Shown one piece after another: positions 53,352 to 61,913 of a stretch of DNA of 64,000 nt. The notes beneath the pieces were generated by a model. The model was not told the DNA's origin, did not search any database, and saw only the letters and a list, made by a program, of their open reading frames with translations. Position 1 is the stretch's first letter. Every line of letters begins with the position of its first letter. Position numbers and translations under genes: made by a program. The DNA is from Flagellimonas meridianipacifica (GTDB lineage Bacteria; Bacteroidota; Bacteroidia; Flavobacteriales; Flavobacteriaceae): contig NZ_PVYX01000001.1 in NCBI RefSeq assembly GCF_003001695.1, forward strand, positions 1,364,001 through 1,428,000, read 5' to 3'.

Positions 53352-56300
53352 TCGCTCACGATTGAGAAGTCCTTTTTTGGTACAAGCGGATTCAAAACCT
53401 GAAGAACTTGCGAAATGGTATTGATTCCATCAAAAACCAATAGCAACCGTAATCCATTACGGGTCTCTTTTTCCTTCAGTTGGCAAGCTCTCGGATTTTT
53501 TTGAACGTACTGTAGCACATGTGTGAAAGCAGGGCTTTGATAAAAATCGGATTGCTGGTCAGAAATAAAATACCCTAAGAACTTTCCTTTTTTGAGAATG
53601 ACTTTCTCCAATCCTATGCTATTGGCCATCCATTTTATGCGAACGGAATTCAATAGGTCTACTGCTTGACGGGGCAATTCACCAAAGCGGTCTACTAATT
53701 TGGTTTCAAATTCTTGCAAACCTTCTTTATTGGTTACTTCATTAAGTTGGGTGTACAAGTTCAACCGTTCCGTAATATTGTTTATATAATCATCTGGGAA
53801 AAGCAATTCAAAATCCGTGTCCAGTTGGGTTTCCTTGACATAGACTTTTTCTTTTTCACCCTCAACCTCATCGTACAATTCTTTAAATTCGTTCTCTTTT
53901 AATTCGTCAATCGCTTCGGTCAATATTTTCTGGTAAGTCTCAAAACCAATTTCATTGATAAAACCACTTTGTTCGCCACCCAACAAATCACCAGCACCTC
54001 GAATCTCTAAATCTTTCATAGCTATATTGAAACCACTCCCCAGTTCAGTGAACTGCTCCAAAGCTTCAATACGTTTTCGCGCCTCAGTGGTCATCACTTC
54101 ATAGGGAGGGGTGATGAAAAAGCAGAACGCTTTTTTATTACTTCGCCCCACACGTCCGCGCATTTGGTGGAGATCACTTAGACCAAAATTATTGGCATTG
54201 TGTATAAAAATGGTATTCGCATTGGTCACATCCAGACCACTTTCTACAATAGTGGTGGAAACCAAAACGTCAAACTCCCCATTCATAAAAGCAAACATCA
54301 ATTGTTCCAGCTTTTTACCCTCCATTTGGCCATGGCCAATCCTGATTTTAGCATCAGGAACCAGACGCTGAATCATACCTGCTACCTCTTGAATATTTTC
54401 TATACGGTTGTGGATAAAAAAGACCTGACCTCCCCGTTGAATTTCATAGGAAATGGCATCTCGGATAATCTCTTCATCCAAACGGATTACCCTGCTGTCA
54501 ATTGGATAGCGATTAGGTGGCGGGGTATTGATAATGGAGAGGTCACGAGCGGCCATTAAACTGAACTGTAAGGTTCTAGGAATCGGCGTTGCCGTTAAAG
54601 TCAAGACATCCACATTTTCCTTAATGGATTTCAATTTATCCTTGACCGACACTCCAAATTTTTGTTCTTCGTCTACAATCAGAAGTCCCAAATCCTTGAA
54701 CTGGACATTTTTATTGACCAGTTGATGCGTTCCAATAATGATATCGATTTTCCCTTGCGCCAATCGTTCCAAAATATCCCTTTTCTCTTTTGCTGTTCTA
54801 AATCGATTCAAATAATCTACGGTAACTGGAAGTTCTCCCAGTCTTTTTTTGAAGGTTTTGTTATGCTGGAACGCAAGTATTGTAGTGGGCACTAATATAG
54901 CTACTTGTTTGCCATTATCGACGGCTTTAAATGCAGCACGGATGGCTATTTCAGTTTTTCCAAAGCCTACGTCGCCACAGATAAGGCGGTCCATAGGGCG
55001 CTCGCTTTCCATGTCCCTTTTCACATCCAAGGTTGCCTTGCCCTGGTCTGGAGTGTCTTCATAAAGAAAGGAAGCTTCAAGCTCATGTTGCAGATAACTG
55101 TCCGGCGCATATTGAAAACCTTTTTCCATCCTCCTTTTGGCATATACCTTAATGAGGTCAAAAGCAATCTGTTTGACACGACTTTTGGTTTTCTGCTTCA
55201 GCTTTTTCCAAGCGGCAGAGCCAAGTTTATAGATTTTTGGAGCTGCACCATCCTTTCCGTTGTACTTGGAAATTTTATGCAATGAATGGATGCTTACATA
55301 CAAAATGTCCCTATCTCCATAAAAAAGTTTAATGGCTTCCTGTTTTTTGCCTTCCACATCTATTTTTTGAAGCCCACCAAATTTTCCAATGCCATGGTCA
55401 ATGTGGGTCACATAATCCCCAACTTCCAGTTTGGTGAGTTCTTTTAGGGTAATAGCCTGCTTTTTGGCATACCCATTTTTAAGGTGGAACTTATGGTAAC
55501 GCTCAAAGATTTGATGGTCCGTGTAGCATGCCAGTTTTAAATCCTGGTCCAAAAACCCTTGGTAGAGCGGAAAAACAAGCGTTTGATAATGTACGTCCTC
55601 ATCAACATCTTCAAAAATATCATGGAATCGTTTGGCCTGTTGTTCCGAAGCACAAAAAATGTAGTTCGTAAAACCTACTTCATGGTTTTCATTTAGATTT
55701 TCAATGAGCAGGTCAAACTTCTTATTAAACGAAGGTTGGGGTTTGGTTTGAAATGAAATGAAATCACCTTGAACCGGTTTCTGGGTCTCCCCACCAATTT
55801 GGACTAAAGTAAATTCCTGAAGTTGATTTTTCAAAAGCCCAGAAGTAACAAACAACTCCTCAGGTTTTGAATGTTTAAGCTCTCCTTGCAAGTTGGAGAA
55901 ACTTTCTTCCGCCTTTTCAAAAAAGGAATCTATTCGGTTGTAAACCAGATTTAGATTTTTTGAAAAAATGACGGTTTTGGGAGCAATGTACTTCAAGAAA
56001 CTTTCACGGGTTTCCTGCAAAAATTTGTTCTCCACATTGGGGATGATGGTAATACGCTTTACTTTTTCTGTAGACAGCTGCGTTTCCACATCAAAGGTTC
56101 GAATACTGTCCACTTCGTCCCCAAAAAACTCGATACGATAAGGCTCTTCATGCGAAAACGAAAAAACATCAACAATACCACCACGTACTGAAAACTCACC
56201 AGGTTCCGTAACAAAGTCAACCCGTTTGAATTGGTATTCGAAGAGGACCTCATTCAAAAAATCTAGAGAGAGGGTATCTTTCAGCTTAACTTTCAAGGTG

Positions 56301-56719
56301 TTTTTGTCCAACTGTTTTCGTGTGACCACTTTTTCAAAAAGCGCATCGGGATAGGTCACAATAATTGCTGGTTTCTTTCTCGAATTGATGCGATTGAGCA
56401 CTTCAGCACGTAACAGAACATTCGCGTTATCGGTCTCTTCAATTTGATAAGGTCTGCGATAACTACCAGGATAAAACAATACATCTTGCTCGCCTACAAG
56501 CAGCTCTAAATCGTTGAGATAGTATGCCGCTTCCTCTTTATCATTCAATAGTAAAAGAAAAGGGGTTTCGGCAGATTTAAAGATGCTGGCTAAAGTGAAA
56601 GAAAGGGCAGAACCCGTAAGTCCTTCTAGTGATATATTTTGGGAATGGGATATAGCTTCCCCTAGTTTCCTTACTTGGGGAGACTCTTCAAATCGATTGG
56701 AAATGGACGATAGGGACAA
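53348..56719 (-). CDS. mfd: Transcription-repair coupling factor Mfd
   Basis: 1123 residues. Removes stalled RNA polymerase at DNA lesions and recruits UvrA. N-terminal UvrB-like domains (VEDFSVRGGIVDVFSF-type: here PGEFSVRGGIVDVFSFSHEEP), RNA polymerase-interacting CarD-like domain (LEVGDYVTHIDHGIGKFGGL), SF2 helicase core with ICGDVGFGKTEIAIRAAFKA (Walker A) and VDEEQKFGV, LTLTATPIPRTLQ, and the TRG motif SGLDVTNANTIFIHNA. C-terminal D7 domain is present. Complete compared with about 1150 usual. It may be an operon with the overlapping PP-loop gene. Confidence 0.97.
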   Translation of the reverse strand: MSLSSISNRFEESPQVRKLGEAISHSQNISLEGLTGSALSFTLASIFKSAETPFLLLLNDKEEAAYYLNDLELLVGEQDVLFYPGSYRRPYQIEETDNANVLLRAEVLNRINSRKKPAIIVTYPDALFEKVVTRKQLDKNTLKVKLKDTLSLDFLNEVLFEYQFKRVDFVTEPGEFSVRGGIVDVFSFSHEEPYRIEFFGDEVDSIRTFDVETQLSTEKVKRITIIPNVENKFLQETRESFLKYIAPKTVIFSKNLNLVYNRIDSFFEKAEESFSNLQGELKHSKPEELFVTSGLLKNQLQEFTLVQIGGETQKPVQGDFISFQTKPQPSFNKKFDLLIENLNENHEVGFTNYIFCASEQQAKRFHDIFEDVDEDVHYQTLVFPLYQGFLDQDLKLACYTDHQIFERYHKFHLKNGYAKKQAITLKELTKLEVGDYVTHIDHGIGKFGGLQKIDVEGKKQEAIKLFYGDRDILYVSIHSLHKISKYNGKDGAAPKIYKLGSAAWKKLKQKTKSRVKQIAFDLIKVYAKRRMEKGFQYAPDSYLQHELEASFLYEDTPDQGKATLDVKRDMESERPMDRLICGDVGFGKTEIAIRAAFKAVDNGKQVAILVPTTILAFQHNKTFKKRLGELPVTVDYLNRFRTAKEKRDILERLAQGKIDIIIGTHQLVNKNVQFKDLGLLIVDEEQKFGVSVKDKLKSIKENVDVLTLTATPIPRTLQFSLMAARDLSIINTPPPNRYPIDSRVIRLDEEIIRDAISYEIQRGGQVFFIHNRIENIQEVAGMIQRLVPDAKIRIGHGQMEGKKLEQLMFAFMNGEFDVLVSTTIVESGLDVTNANTIFIHNANNFGLSDLHQMRGRVGRSNKKAFCFFITPPYEVMTTEARKRIEALEQFTELGSGFNIAMKDLEIRGAGDLLGGEQSGFINEIGFETYQKILTEAIDELKENEFKELYDEVEGEKEKVYVKETQLDTDFELLFPDDYINNITERLNLYTQLNEVTNKEGLQEFETKLVDRFGELPRQAVDLLNSVRIKWMANSIGLEKVILKKGKFLGYFISDQQSDFYQSPAFTHVLQYVQKNPRACQLKEKETRNGLRLLLVFDGINTISQVLQVLNPLVPKKDFSIVSE

Positions 56720-56804
56720 TCGAAAAAATTTGTGGCAAATATAGGATGGTAAATTGCTTTATTCAAAACATAGATTGCTTTGCCTTTCCGAAATATTCTG
56801 AAAA

Positions 56805-57803
56805 CTAACTGGGGTTTGGTCTTAAGAATACTTCAAAAGAGCCATCGGTAAGTTCTACGGTATATTTTTCTCCACTGAAATCTGCTTCGAGAACGAAACT
56901 AAATGTGCCAATGATACGCCTTAAATCATCAAGTTCTTCGTACAAAGTAACTTCCAATCCACCACTTACAAGTGGGCTTTGCAAGCCATCAAAGGTATTT
57001 ATACCAACAGTTGAAAAGTCTTCGTCAAAATCAGGTAATTGAAGCTGTATCCAGTTTAGGTCATAATTGCCAATACCGGTTATCAATTCTGTAGTAGATA
57101 AAAAAATCTGACTGGATTGCTCTGCTGGGACATGACATCCAAACTCGTTGTCCGCAAAAGAAAAGAGATTGTTTGAAAGGTCAGAATAAAATCCAGAAAT
57201 CAACTCAAAATCACTCGAAGCATCATGATTATAGGTGACTGCTCCAGCAGGAAAATTAGCTGTAATTGTAGCTTTCATGGACGAAGTAGGTCTTGTAGTC
57301 CCTTCATAGGTATCAAACTCCACCGGTACAAAGCGATCCTTACCATTCCAGTTATAGCGTTGCAAAGGAAGAAATAGGGTATCGTTCTTAATTTCATAAA
57401 TAGAATCTAAAGGGGATTCACATAAATCTGATTTTAGAAAAGTCAGAATATTATCCGAAACCGAAATTTCATCACTTTCAATTTCAAGTTTTTCAAACTT
57501 TCCTGTGAGTTGATTTTTTCGGTAATAGGAAATTGAACCCAAAGAATCCAATGTGAAACTCATAGCAACATCTTCACTGCCGAAATCTACATTTCTCCAA
57601 CTTCCAATCAGTGATAGGTCCGAAATGGTTTCGATAGTTTCATTTTCTTCAGAACCTTCTTGGTTTTCATCTTCATCATTTTGTGATACGGTCATTTGGT
57701 CCGGTTGTGATTCCTCTGTGTCTGACTCACAACTAATCGATAGGAAAACAAATGAAAACAACACAATTGCATATAAAGCTCTCAGGGTTTTAAAATTCAG
57801 CAT
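56805..57803 (-). CDS. Lipoprotein, unknown function
   Basis: 332 residues from the ATG at 57803 (7 residues shorter than the first possible start at 57824). Lipoprotein signal ends FLSISCESD, followed by a long Glu/Gln/Asp-rich spacer (TEESQPDQMTVSQNDEDENQEG). The first domain (about 70-170) has a lipocalin-like feel (LIGSWRNVDFGSED, FTLDSLGSISYY); the second (about 190-330) resembles DUF6252-type beta domains. Neither assignment is firm. It sits alone between mfd and pdeM, same strand. Confidence 0.7.
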   Translation of the reverse strand: MLNFKTLRALYAIVLFSFVFLSISCESDTEESQPDQMTVSQNDEDENQEGSEENETIETISDLSLIGSWRNVDFGSEDVAMSFTLDSLGSISYYRKNQLTGKFEKLEIESDEISVSDNILTFLKSDLCESPLDSIYEIKNDTLFLPLQRYNWNGKDRFVPVEFDTYEGTTRPTSSMKATITANFPAGAVTYNHDASSDFELISGFYSDLSNNLFSFADNEFGCHVPAEQSSQIFLSTTELITGIGNYDLNWIQLQLPDFDEDFSTVGINTFDGLQSPLVSGGLEVTLYEELDDLRRIIGTFSFVLEADFSGEKYTVELTDGSFEVFLRPNPS

Positions 57804-57863
57804 GAGGGTGAAAATTTTTAACAAAAGATAAGGTTTTACATAAAATAATCAGGGGTGTTACAT

Positions 57864-58496
57864 TTAAATCTTTACTACTTCATCTTCGACTATTACAAAA
57901 ACCTCATCATTCTTTTTGGGTTGAAGCACATGCGTTCCCGTAAATTTCCCAAAAGCAGGCAAAATCATTTGGAAATCTGTTTTAAAAAAACAAGGGAGTT
58001 TCAATCGTTGCCGCCCAAAGCCTTGAAGTCGTACCGCAGGGTGAATGTGCCCACAAAAATTGAAGTACTCTTCCCGTTCCGCAGGATGGTGGGTTAAAAG
58101 AAAATTTTCTAAAAGCAATTCCTCAAAAATAGGTATGCCCAATTGTTCGAACTTATGGGGAGAAATAATATCGTGATTCCCTGAAACCAATATAATTTCA
58201 GAAGGGGTTTTAGCAACCCAATTTTCAAATAGTTCCCATTCTTTGTTGAGTGAGGAATGGAACAAATCACCCAAAAAACAAATTTGAAATGGGTTGAAGT
58301 GGTTGACGATTTCATCCAACAAAACATAGTTTTTATGCACTGCTTTTCTTGGGACGGCAGCTCCAAACTTTCTAAAATGCGCCACCTTGCCCAAGTGGAC
58401 ATCGCTGATGAGTAAAAGCGACTTTTTTCTCCAAAAGACACCTCCAATGGGATGAAGAGTGAAGTGCTCATTTTTTATTTGAAGTGGTCTTGTCAT
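57864..58496 (-). CDS. pdeM: Ligase-associated DNA damage response phosphoesterase PdeM
   Basis: 210 residues from the ATG at 58496; a TTG at 58538 would add 14 residues. Calcineurin-like metallophosphoesterase motifs: LLISDVHLGKVAHFRKFGAAVP, CFLGDLFHSS, LVSGNHD and FCGHIHPAVRLQG. This matches the family of endonuclease-like proteins linked to the ATP-dependent DNA ligase cassette (TIGR04123). The cassette's ligase, helicase and nuclease genes lie at 59-64 kb on the same strand. One foreign gene separates it from the helicase. Confidence 0.92.
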   Translation of the reverse strand: MTRPLQIKNEHFTLHPIGGVFWRKKSLLLISDVHLGKVAHFRKFGAAVPRKAVHKNYVLLDEIVNHFNPFQICFLGDLFHSSLNKEWELFENWVAKTPSEIILVSGNHDIISPHKFEQLGIPIFEELLLENFLLTHHPAEREEYFNFCGHIHPAVRLQGFGRQRLKLPCFFKTDFQMILPAFGKFTGTHVLQPKKNDEVFVIVEDEVVKI

Positions 58497-58584
58497 TGGG
58501 GCCTCTGGATATTGACTAGCTATATTCTCTACTGCCAAAAGCTAATCATACTGGTAGCTTTAAGTAAAACAGACTGAACTTGAT

Positions 58585-59085
58585 TCAAATGCTGTTTCCG
58601 ATTAAAGGGTCAGGAAAGCTTTGGCAAAAAGGTTCAAAAACAAAGTTTTCTTGCGGCGTTCTAATTAGACATAAAAATCCACGTAGAAGAAAAACGCTCT
58701 CATCCTGAATCGTGATTCTATATTCGTAACTCCCTTCAGGAAGGTTTTCTCCTCTAAAGACTGTTGTCAAATTACCAGAAGCATAATCTTCGGACTCATA
58801 GACCATTTGGCCATTGAGCCGAAAAATTTCAACTCTATGATTTTCATACTGTTGAATATTGGCAATTGCGAAAAAATCGTTTAAACCATCATCATTTGGA
58901 GTAAACCAATTGAAAACTGTTATATCATCTAGAGTATCAAATTCAGGAAAATTTTCTAGGTTATTAACATTTCCATCAATTTGATTAGAACAACATATAA
59001 ATCCACCATCTGAGGAATCATCATTTTGACAGGAAAAAAGAATCAAAAAAAGAAATGAATAAGCACTGAACTTGGATTTAGGCAT
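58585..59085 (-). CDS. Lipoprotein made of a gliding-motility C-terminal (CHU_C) domain
   Basis: 166 residues. Lipoprotein signal ends LILFSCQND (Cys19). Apart from an N-terminal stretch with a CCxN motif, it is a single CHU_C domain: VFNWFTPNDDGLNDFFAIANI, VEIFRLNGQMVYE and LPEGSYEYRITIQDESVFL. Such domains normally end large secreted proteins as T9SS type B sorting signals. Here there is no cargo and an extra 24-residue tail (ENFVFEPFCQSFPDP). Being lipid-anchored it would not be an ordinary T9SS substrate. It lies between pdeM and the helicase genes of the DNA-damage cassette, with no evident link. Confidence 0.82.
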   Translation of the reverse strand: MPKSKFSAYSFLFLILFSCQNDDSSDGGFICCSNQIDGNVNNLENFPEFDTLDDITVFNWFTPNDDGLNDFFAIANIQQYENHRVEIFRLNGQMVYESEDYASGNLTTVFRGENLPEGSYEYRITIQDESVFLLRGFLCLIRTPQENFVFEPFCQSFPDPLIGNSI

Positions 59086-59109
59086 ATTTTGTTTTCAAAT
59101 AAAGGTATA

Positions 59110-61572
59110 CTATTTCTGCAGAATCTTGGTCATCCTCTTAATCCGATCAGCCAATTTTTCATTGGATAGTTTTTCCCGTAATCTATCGGTAATGATTGGA
59201 AAAGAAAAAGGCGTGGGGTTGGTGCATTGCTTCCAAACGATTTCCTGTTGGGCAATTCGTTCCAAGGCCAATCGCAAACGACCCTCCTCCAACTGGTGTT
59301 CAAAGGTTTCGGTAAAGGCTTGTTGAAACATGAGGTTGTCCGGTTCAAAATCACGGAACACATCAAAAAGCAATTGCGAACTGCTTTGCAGATGTTTCAT
59401 TTTGATACCTTTTTCAGGATAGCCCGTAAATACCATTCCACTTATTACAGCAATGTCCCGAAACTTACGTCTTGCCATTTCATTGGAGTTCAAACTCTTT
59501 TGGAGATCGGAGAGCATATAATCCGTACTAAATAAATTATTGTCAATCACAGCTTGTATATCGATTGGCTTATCCGAAAGCATTTCGAAACCATAATCAT
59601 TAAAGGCCAGCGAACAGGTAATCGGGGTCAAGAGGCTAATTCGGTAAGAAAGTAAACTACTCATTGCCTCATGGACTGCACGTCCTTCAAAGGGGTAAAA
59701 AATATGGTGGTATCCATCTCGGGTCTTAAACGTTTCAATCAAAAACTCATCTGGTTTGGGAACTATACTTTCTTCCCGTTGTTTCTGAAACATGGGTAAA
59801 AGCGCCTTGATTTCGTTCGATTGTTTTTTCATTTCTGGGTCTGCGGTATACAGTTCTTCTCTTAGCAGTTTTGACATTTGCGCCGAAAAACTTAAACGCC
59901 CTCCCATCCATGACGGTACCTTATTGGTCCGTTTGGTAGAGTTTCGTACATAGGCTTGCATACCCTTTATACGTATGAATTCCAGATTTCTTCCTGCAAA
60001 GGTGAATACATCCCCAGCGGTAAGCTTAGAGATAAAATATTCTTCGATGGAACCAATGTATCCTCCCTTCTGGTAACGCACTGCTATGGATGCATCACCC
60101 ACTATGGTACCTATTTGAAAACGATGGCGCATGGCGATGCCCTTGTTGTTCACCTTAAATTTACCATCAGATTCTACTTCCACTTTTTTGTACTCATCAT
60201 AGGTTTTCAAACTCTGACTTCCCATTACCAAAAAATTCAACAACCATTGCCATTCATCTTCAGTGATACCTTGGTAGCAAAAGGTTTGTTTGATTTCTGG
60301 GAAAATTTCATCCGGATAAAACCCATCAGAAACTGCTAGGGTTGTCAAATATTGAATCAGAACATCGTAACTGTTCAAAAAAGGAAGCCGGTCTTCCACG
60401 GCACTCTCCTTTACTGCCACCTGAAGAGCAGAAGCTTCAATCAATTCCATGGCATGGGTGGGTAAAAAATAAATCACACTTTCGTTGCCCGGTCTGTGGC
60501 CACTTCTGCCAGCTCGTTGTAGAAACCGAGCTACGCCTTTAGGCCCACCAATTTGGATTACAGTCTCTACGGGAGCAAAATCAACCCCCAAATCCAGACT
60601 TGAGGTACATACCACAGCTTTGAGACTTTCATTTCGAATGGCCTGTTCCACCCAAATTCGGGTCTCTTTGTTGACACTCCCATGGTGCATGGCAATTTCA
60701 CCGGCGTACTCCGGATGTTTTTCCAATATTTTTTGAAACCAGATTTCGCATTGACTTCTGGTATTGGTAAACAAAAGTGTGGTCTTACTGTTGTTGATGA
60801 TGGGAACCACCTCTTCCAGGAGATGAAGGCCCAAGTGACCTCTCCAGGGGAAGGTTTCCATTTGCTCAGGAATGATACTTTTTACGGTGATTTTCTTGTT
60901 GAGTTTGGCTTGGACCAGCACCGAATTTTCAAAAGCTTGTGAAGTAGGGCCCAAAAGGACTTCCCTAGCCTGTTCTAAATTGCCAATGGTAGCGGAAATA
61001 CTCCAAATTCGAAGGTCTTTACAAACTGTTTTTAAACGGGATAACCCCAATTCCATTTGAATACCACGCTTGGTGCCCAGGAGCTCGTGCCATTCATCCA
61101 CAACGATGGCTGAACAGTCTTGAAAAACTTTGGCATACCCTTTCGAAGCAAGCAAAAGTTGAAGACTTTCTGGAGTGGTAATCAACAAATCGGGCATGGT
61201 GGTTCTTTGTCGGGCTCTTTCTTTAGTGGATGTGTCCCCTGTTCGAATACCAACTGTCATTTGCGTCTCTAGGTCGTTGGCCACACGTTCTGCGGATTGT
61301 TTGATTTCTTGGGATAAGGCGCGTAGTGGGGTAATCCAAATGGCCTTCAATCCTTTTTTATGTTTGGTCTTATAATCAGGGTACTTATTTATGTGATTTA
61401 AGATAATAGGAAACCATAGGGCATATGTTTTCCCACTCCCTGTAGGTGCATTTAACAAACCGTGCTTGCCTCCAAGAAATGCTTTCCATGTTTTTTTCTG
61501 AAATGGGAAGGGATTCCAACCTTGCTGGGTAAACCAGTTTTCTGCTATTTCAAAAAGTTGTTTTTGTGTCAT
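59110..61572 (-). CDS. Ligase-associated DEXH-box helicase
   Basis: 820 residues. Lhr-like SF2 helicase: Walker A NAPTGSGKTYAL (42-53), TTPESLQLLLASKGY, DEWH at about 155 (VDEWHELLG), SATIGNLEQA, SSLDLGVDF and QRAGRSGHRPG. A C-terminal half of about 400 residues follows the Lhr pattern (winged helix plus DSH-like). Identified by the cassette position and length as the DEXH helicase of the ligase-associated response (TIGR04121). It would unwind damaged DNA for the nearby nucleases and ligase. Confidence 0.95.
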   Translation of the reverse strand: MTQKQLFEIAENWFTQQGWNPFPFQKKTWKAFLGGKHGLLNAPTGSGKTYALWFPIILNHINKYPDYKTKHKKGLKAIWITPLRALSQEIKQSAERVANDLETQMTVGIRTGDTSTKERARQRTTMPDLLITTPESLQLLLASKGYAKVFQDCSAIVVDEWHELLGTKRGIQMELGLSRLKTVCKDLRIWSISATIGNLEQAREVLLGPTSQAFENSVLVQAKLNKKITVKSIIPEQMETFPWRGHLGLHLLEEVVPIINNSKTTLLFTNTRSQCEIWFQKILEKHPEYAGEIAMHHGSVNKETRIWVEQAIRNESLKAVVCTSSLDLGVDFAPVETVIQIGGPKGVARFLQRAGRSGHRPGNESVIYFLPTHAMELIEASALQVAVKESAVEDRLPFLNSYDVLIQYLTTLAVSDGFYPDEIFPEIKQTFCYQGITEDEWQWLLNFLVMGSQSLKTYDEYKKVEVESDGKFKVNNKGIAMRHRFQIGTIVGDASIAVRYQKGGYIGSIEEYFISKLTAGDVFTFAGRNLEFIRIKGMQAYVRNSTKRTNKVPSWMGGRLSFSAQMSKLLREELYTADPEMKKQSNEIKALLPMFQKQREESIVPKPDEFLIETFKTRDGYHHIFYPFEGRAVHEAMSSLLSYRISLLTPITCSLAFNDYGFEMLSDKPIDIQAVIDNNLFSTDYMLSDLQKSLNSNEMARRKFRDIAVISGMVFTGYPEKGIKMKHLQSSSQLLFDVFRDFEPDNLMFQQAFTETFEHQLEEGRLRLALERIAQQEIVWKQCTNPTPFSFPIITDRLREKLSNEKLADRIKRMTKILQK

Positions 61573-61574
61573 GA

Positions 61575-61596
61575 ATTACGAGTGAAGCGAAGTAAT
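61575..61596. repeat. REP-like hairpin A, 3 bases before the helicase start
   Basis: ATTAC (61575-61579) and GTAAT (61592-61596) pair around a 12-base loop. A hairpin of the same geometry (5-base stem, 12-base loop) lies at 61925-61946 on the other side of the GIY-YIG gene. Confidence 0.4.
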
Positions 61597-61612
61597 CTGT
61601 TGCATTTTTTAG

Positions 61613-61906
61613 TCAAAATTGCCATTCCAAAGACAGGTCATGCCATTCCGGGTTAATTGAATTTATTAAAGCTTCTTTACGTTTCCTATTCCCAGCTTTT
61701 AGTTGCTTTTCTCTCCTAAAAGCATCTTTCACATCTCCAAAAGTTTCAAAGTACACTAAAAATGTGCAATTGTATCGTTTGGTAAAAGCGTTTGGATGAA
61801 TACCTTTTTTGTGTTCTGCTATTCTTCTTTCCAAGTCATTTGTAGCACCTACGTACAGCACGGTCTTGTTTTTATTGGTAAGAATGTAACAATATTCTTG
61901 GTTCAT
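61613..61906 (-). CDS. GIY-YIG-family protein (URI-like)
   Basis: 97 residues. Single GIY-YIG nuclease module: CYILTNKNKTVLYVGATNDL with ERRIAEHKKGIHPNAFTKRYN, and a tail FRREKQLKAGNRKRKEALINS. It belongs to the small stand-alone group very common in Bacteroidota, often in many copies per genome. Active-site Tyr, Arg and His are present, but the glycine of GIY is lost (YCYI...YVGA). It stands between the ligase (7 bases) and the helicase, an intruder in the cassette. Confidence 0.9.
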   Translation of the reverse strand: MNQEYCYILTNKNKTVLYVGATNDLERRIAEHKKGIHPNAFTKRYNCTFLVYFETFGDVKDAFRREKQLKAGNRKRKEALINSINPEWHDLSLEWQF

Positions 61907-61913
61907 TGCGCCT

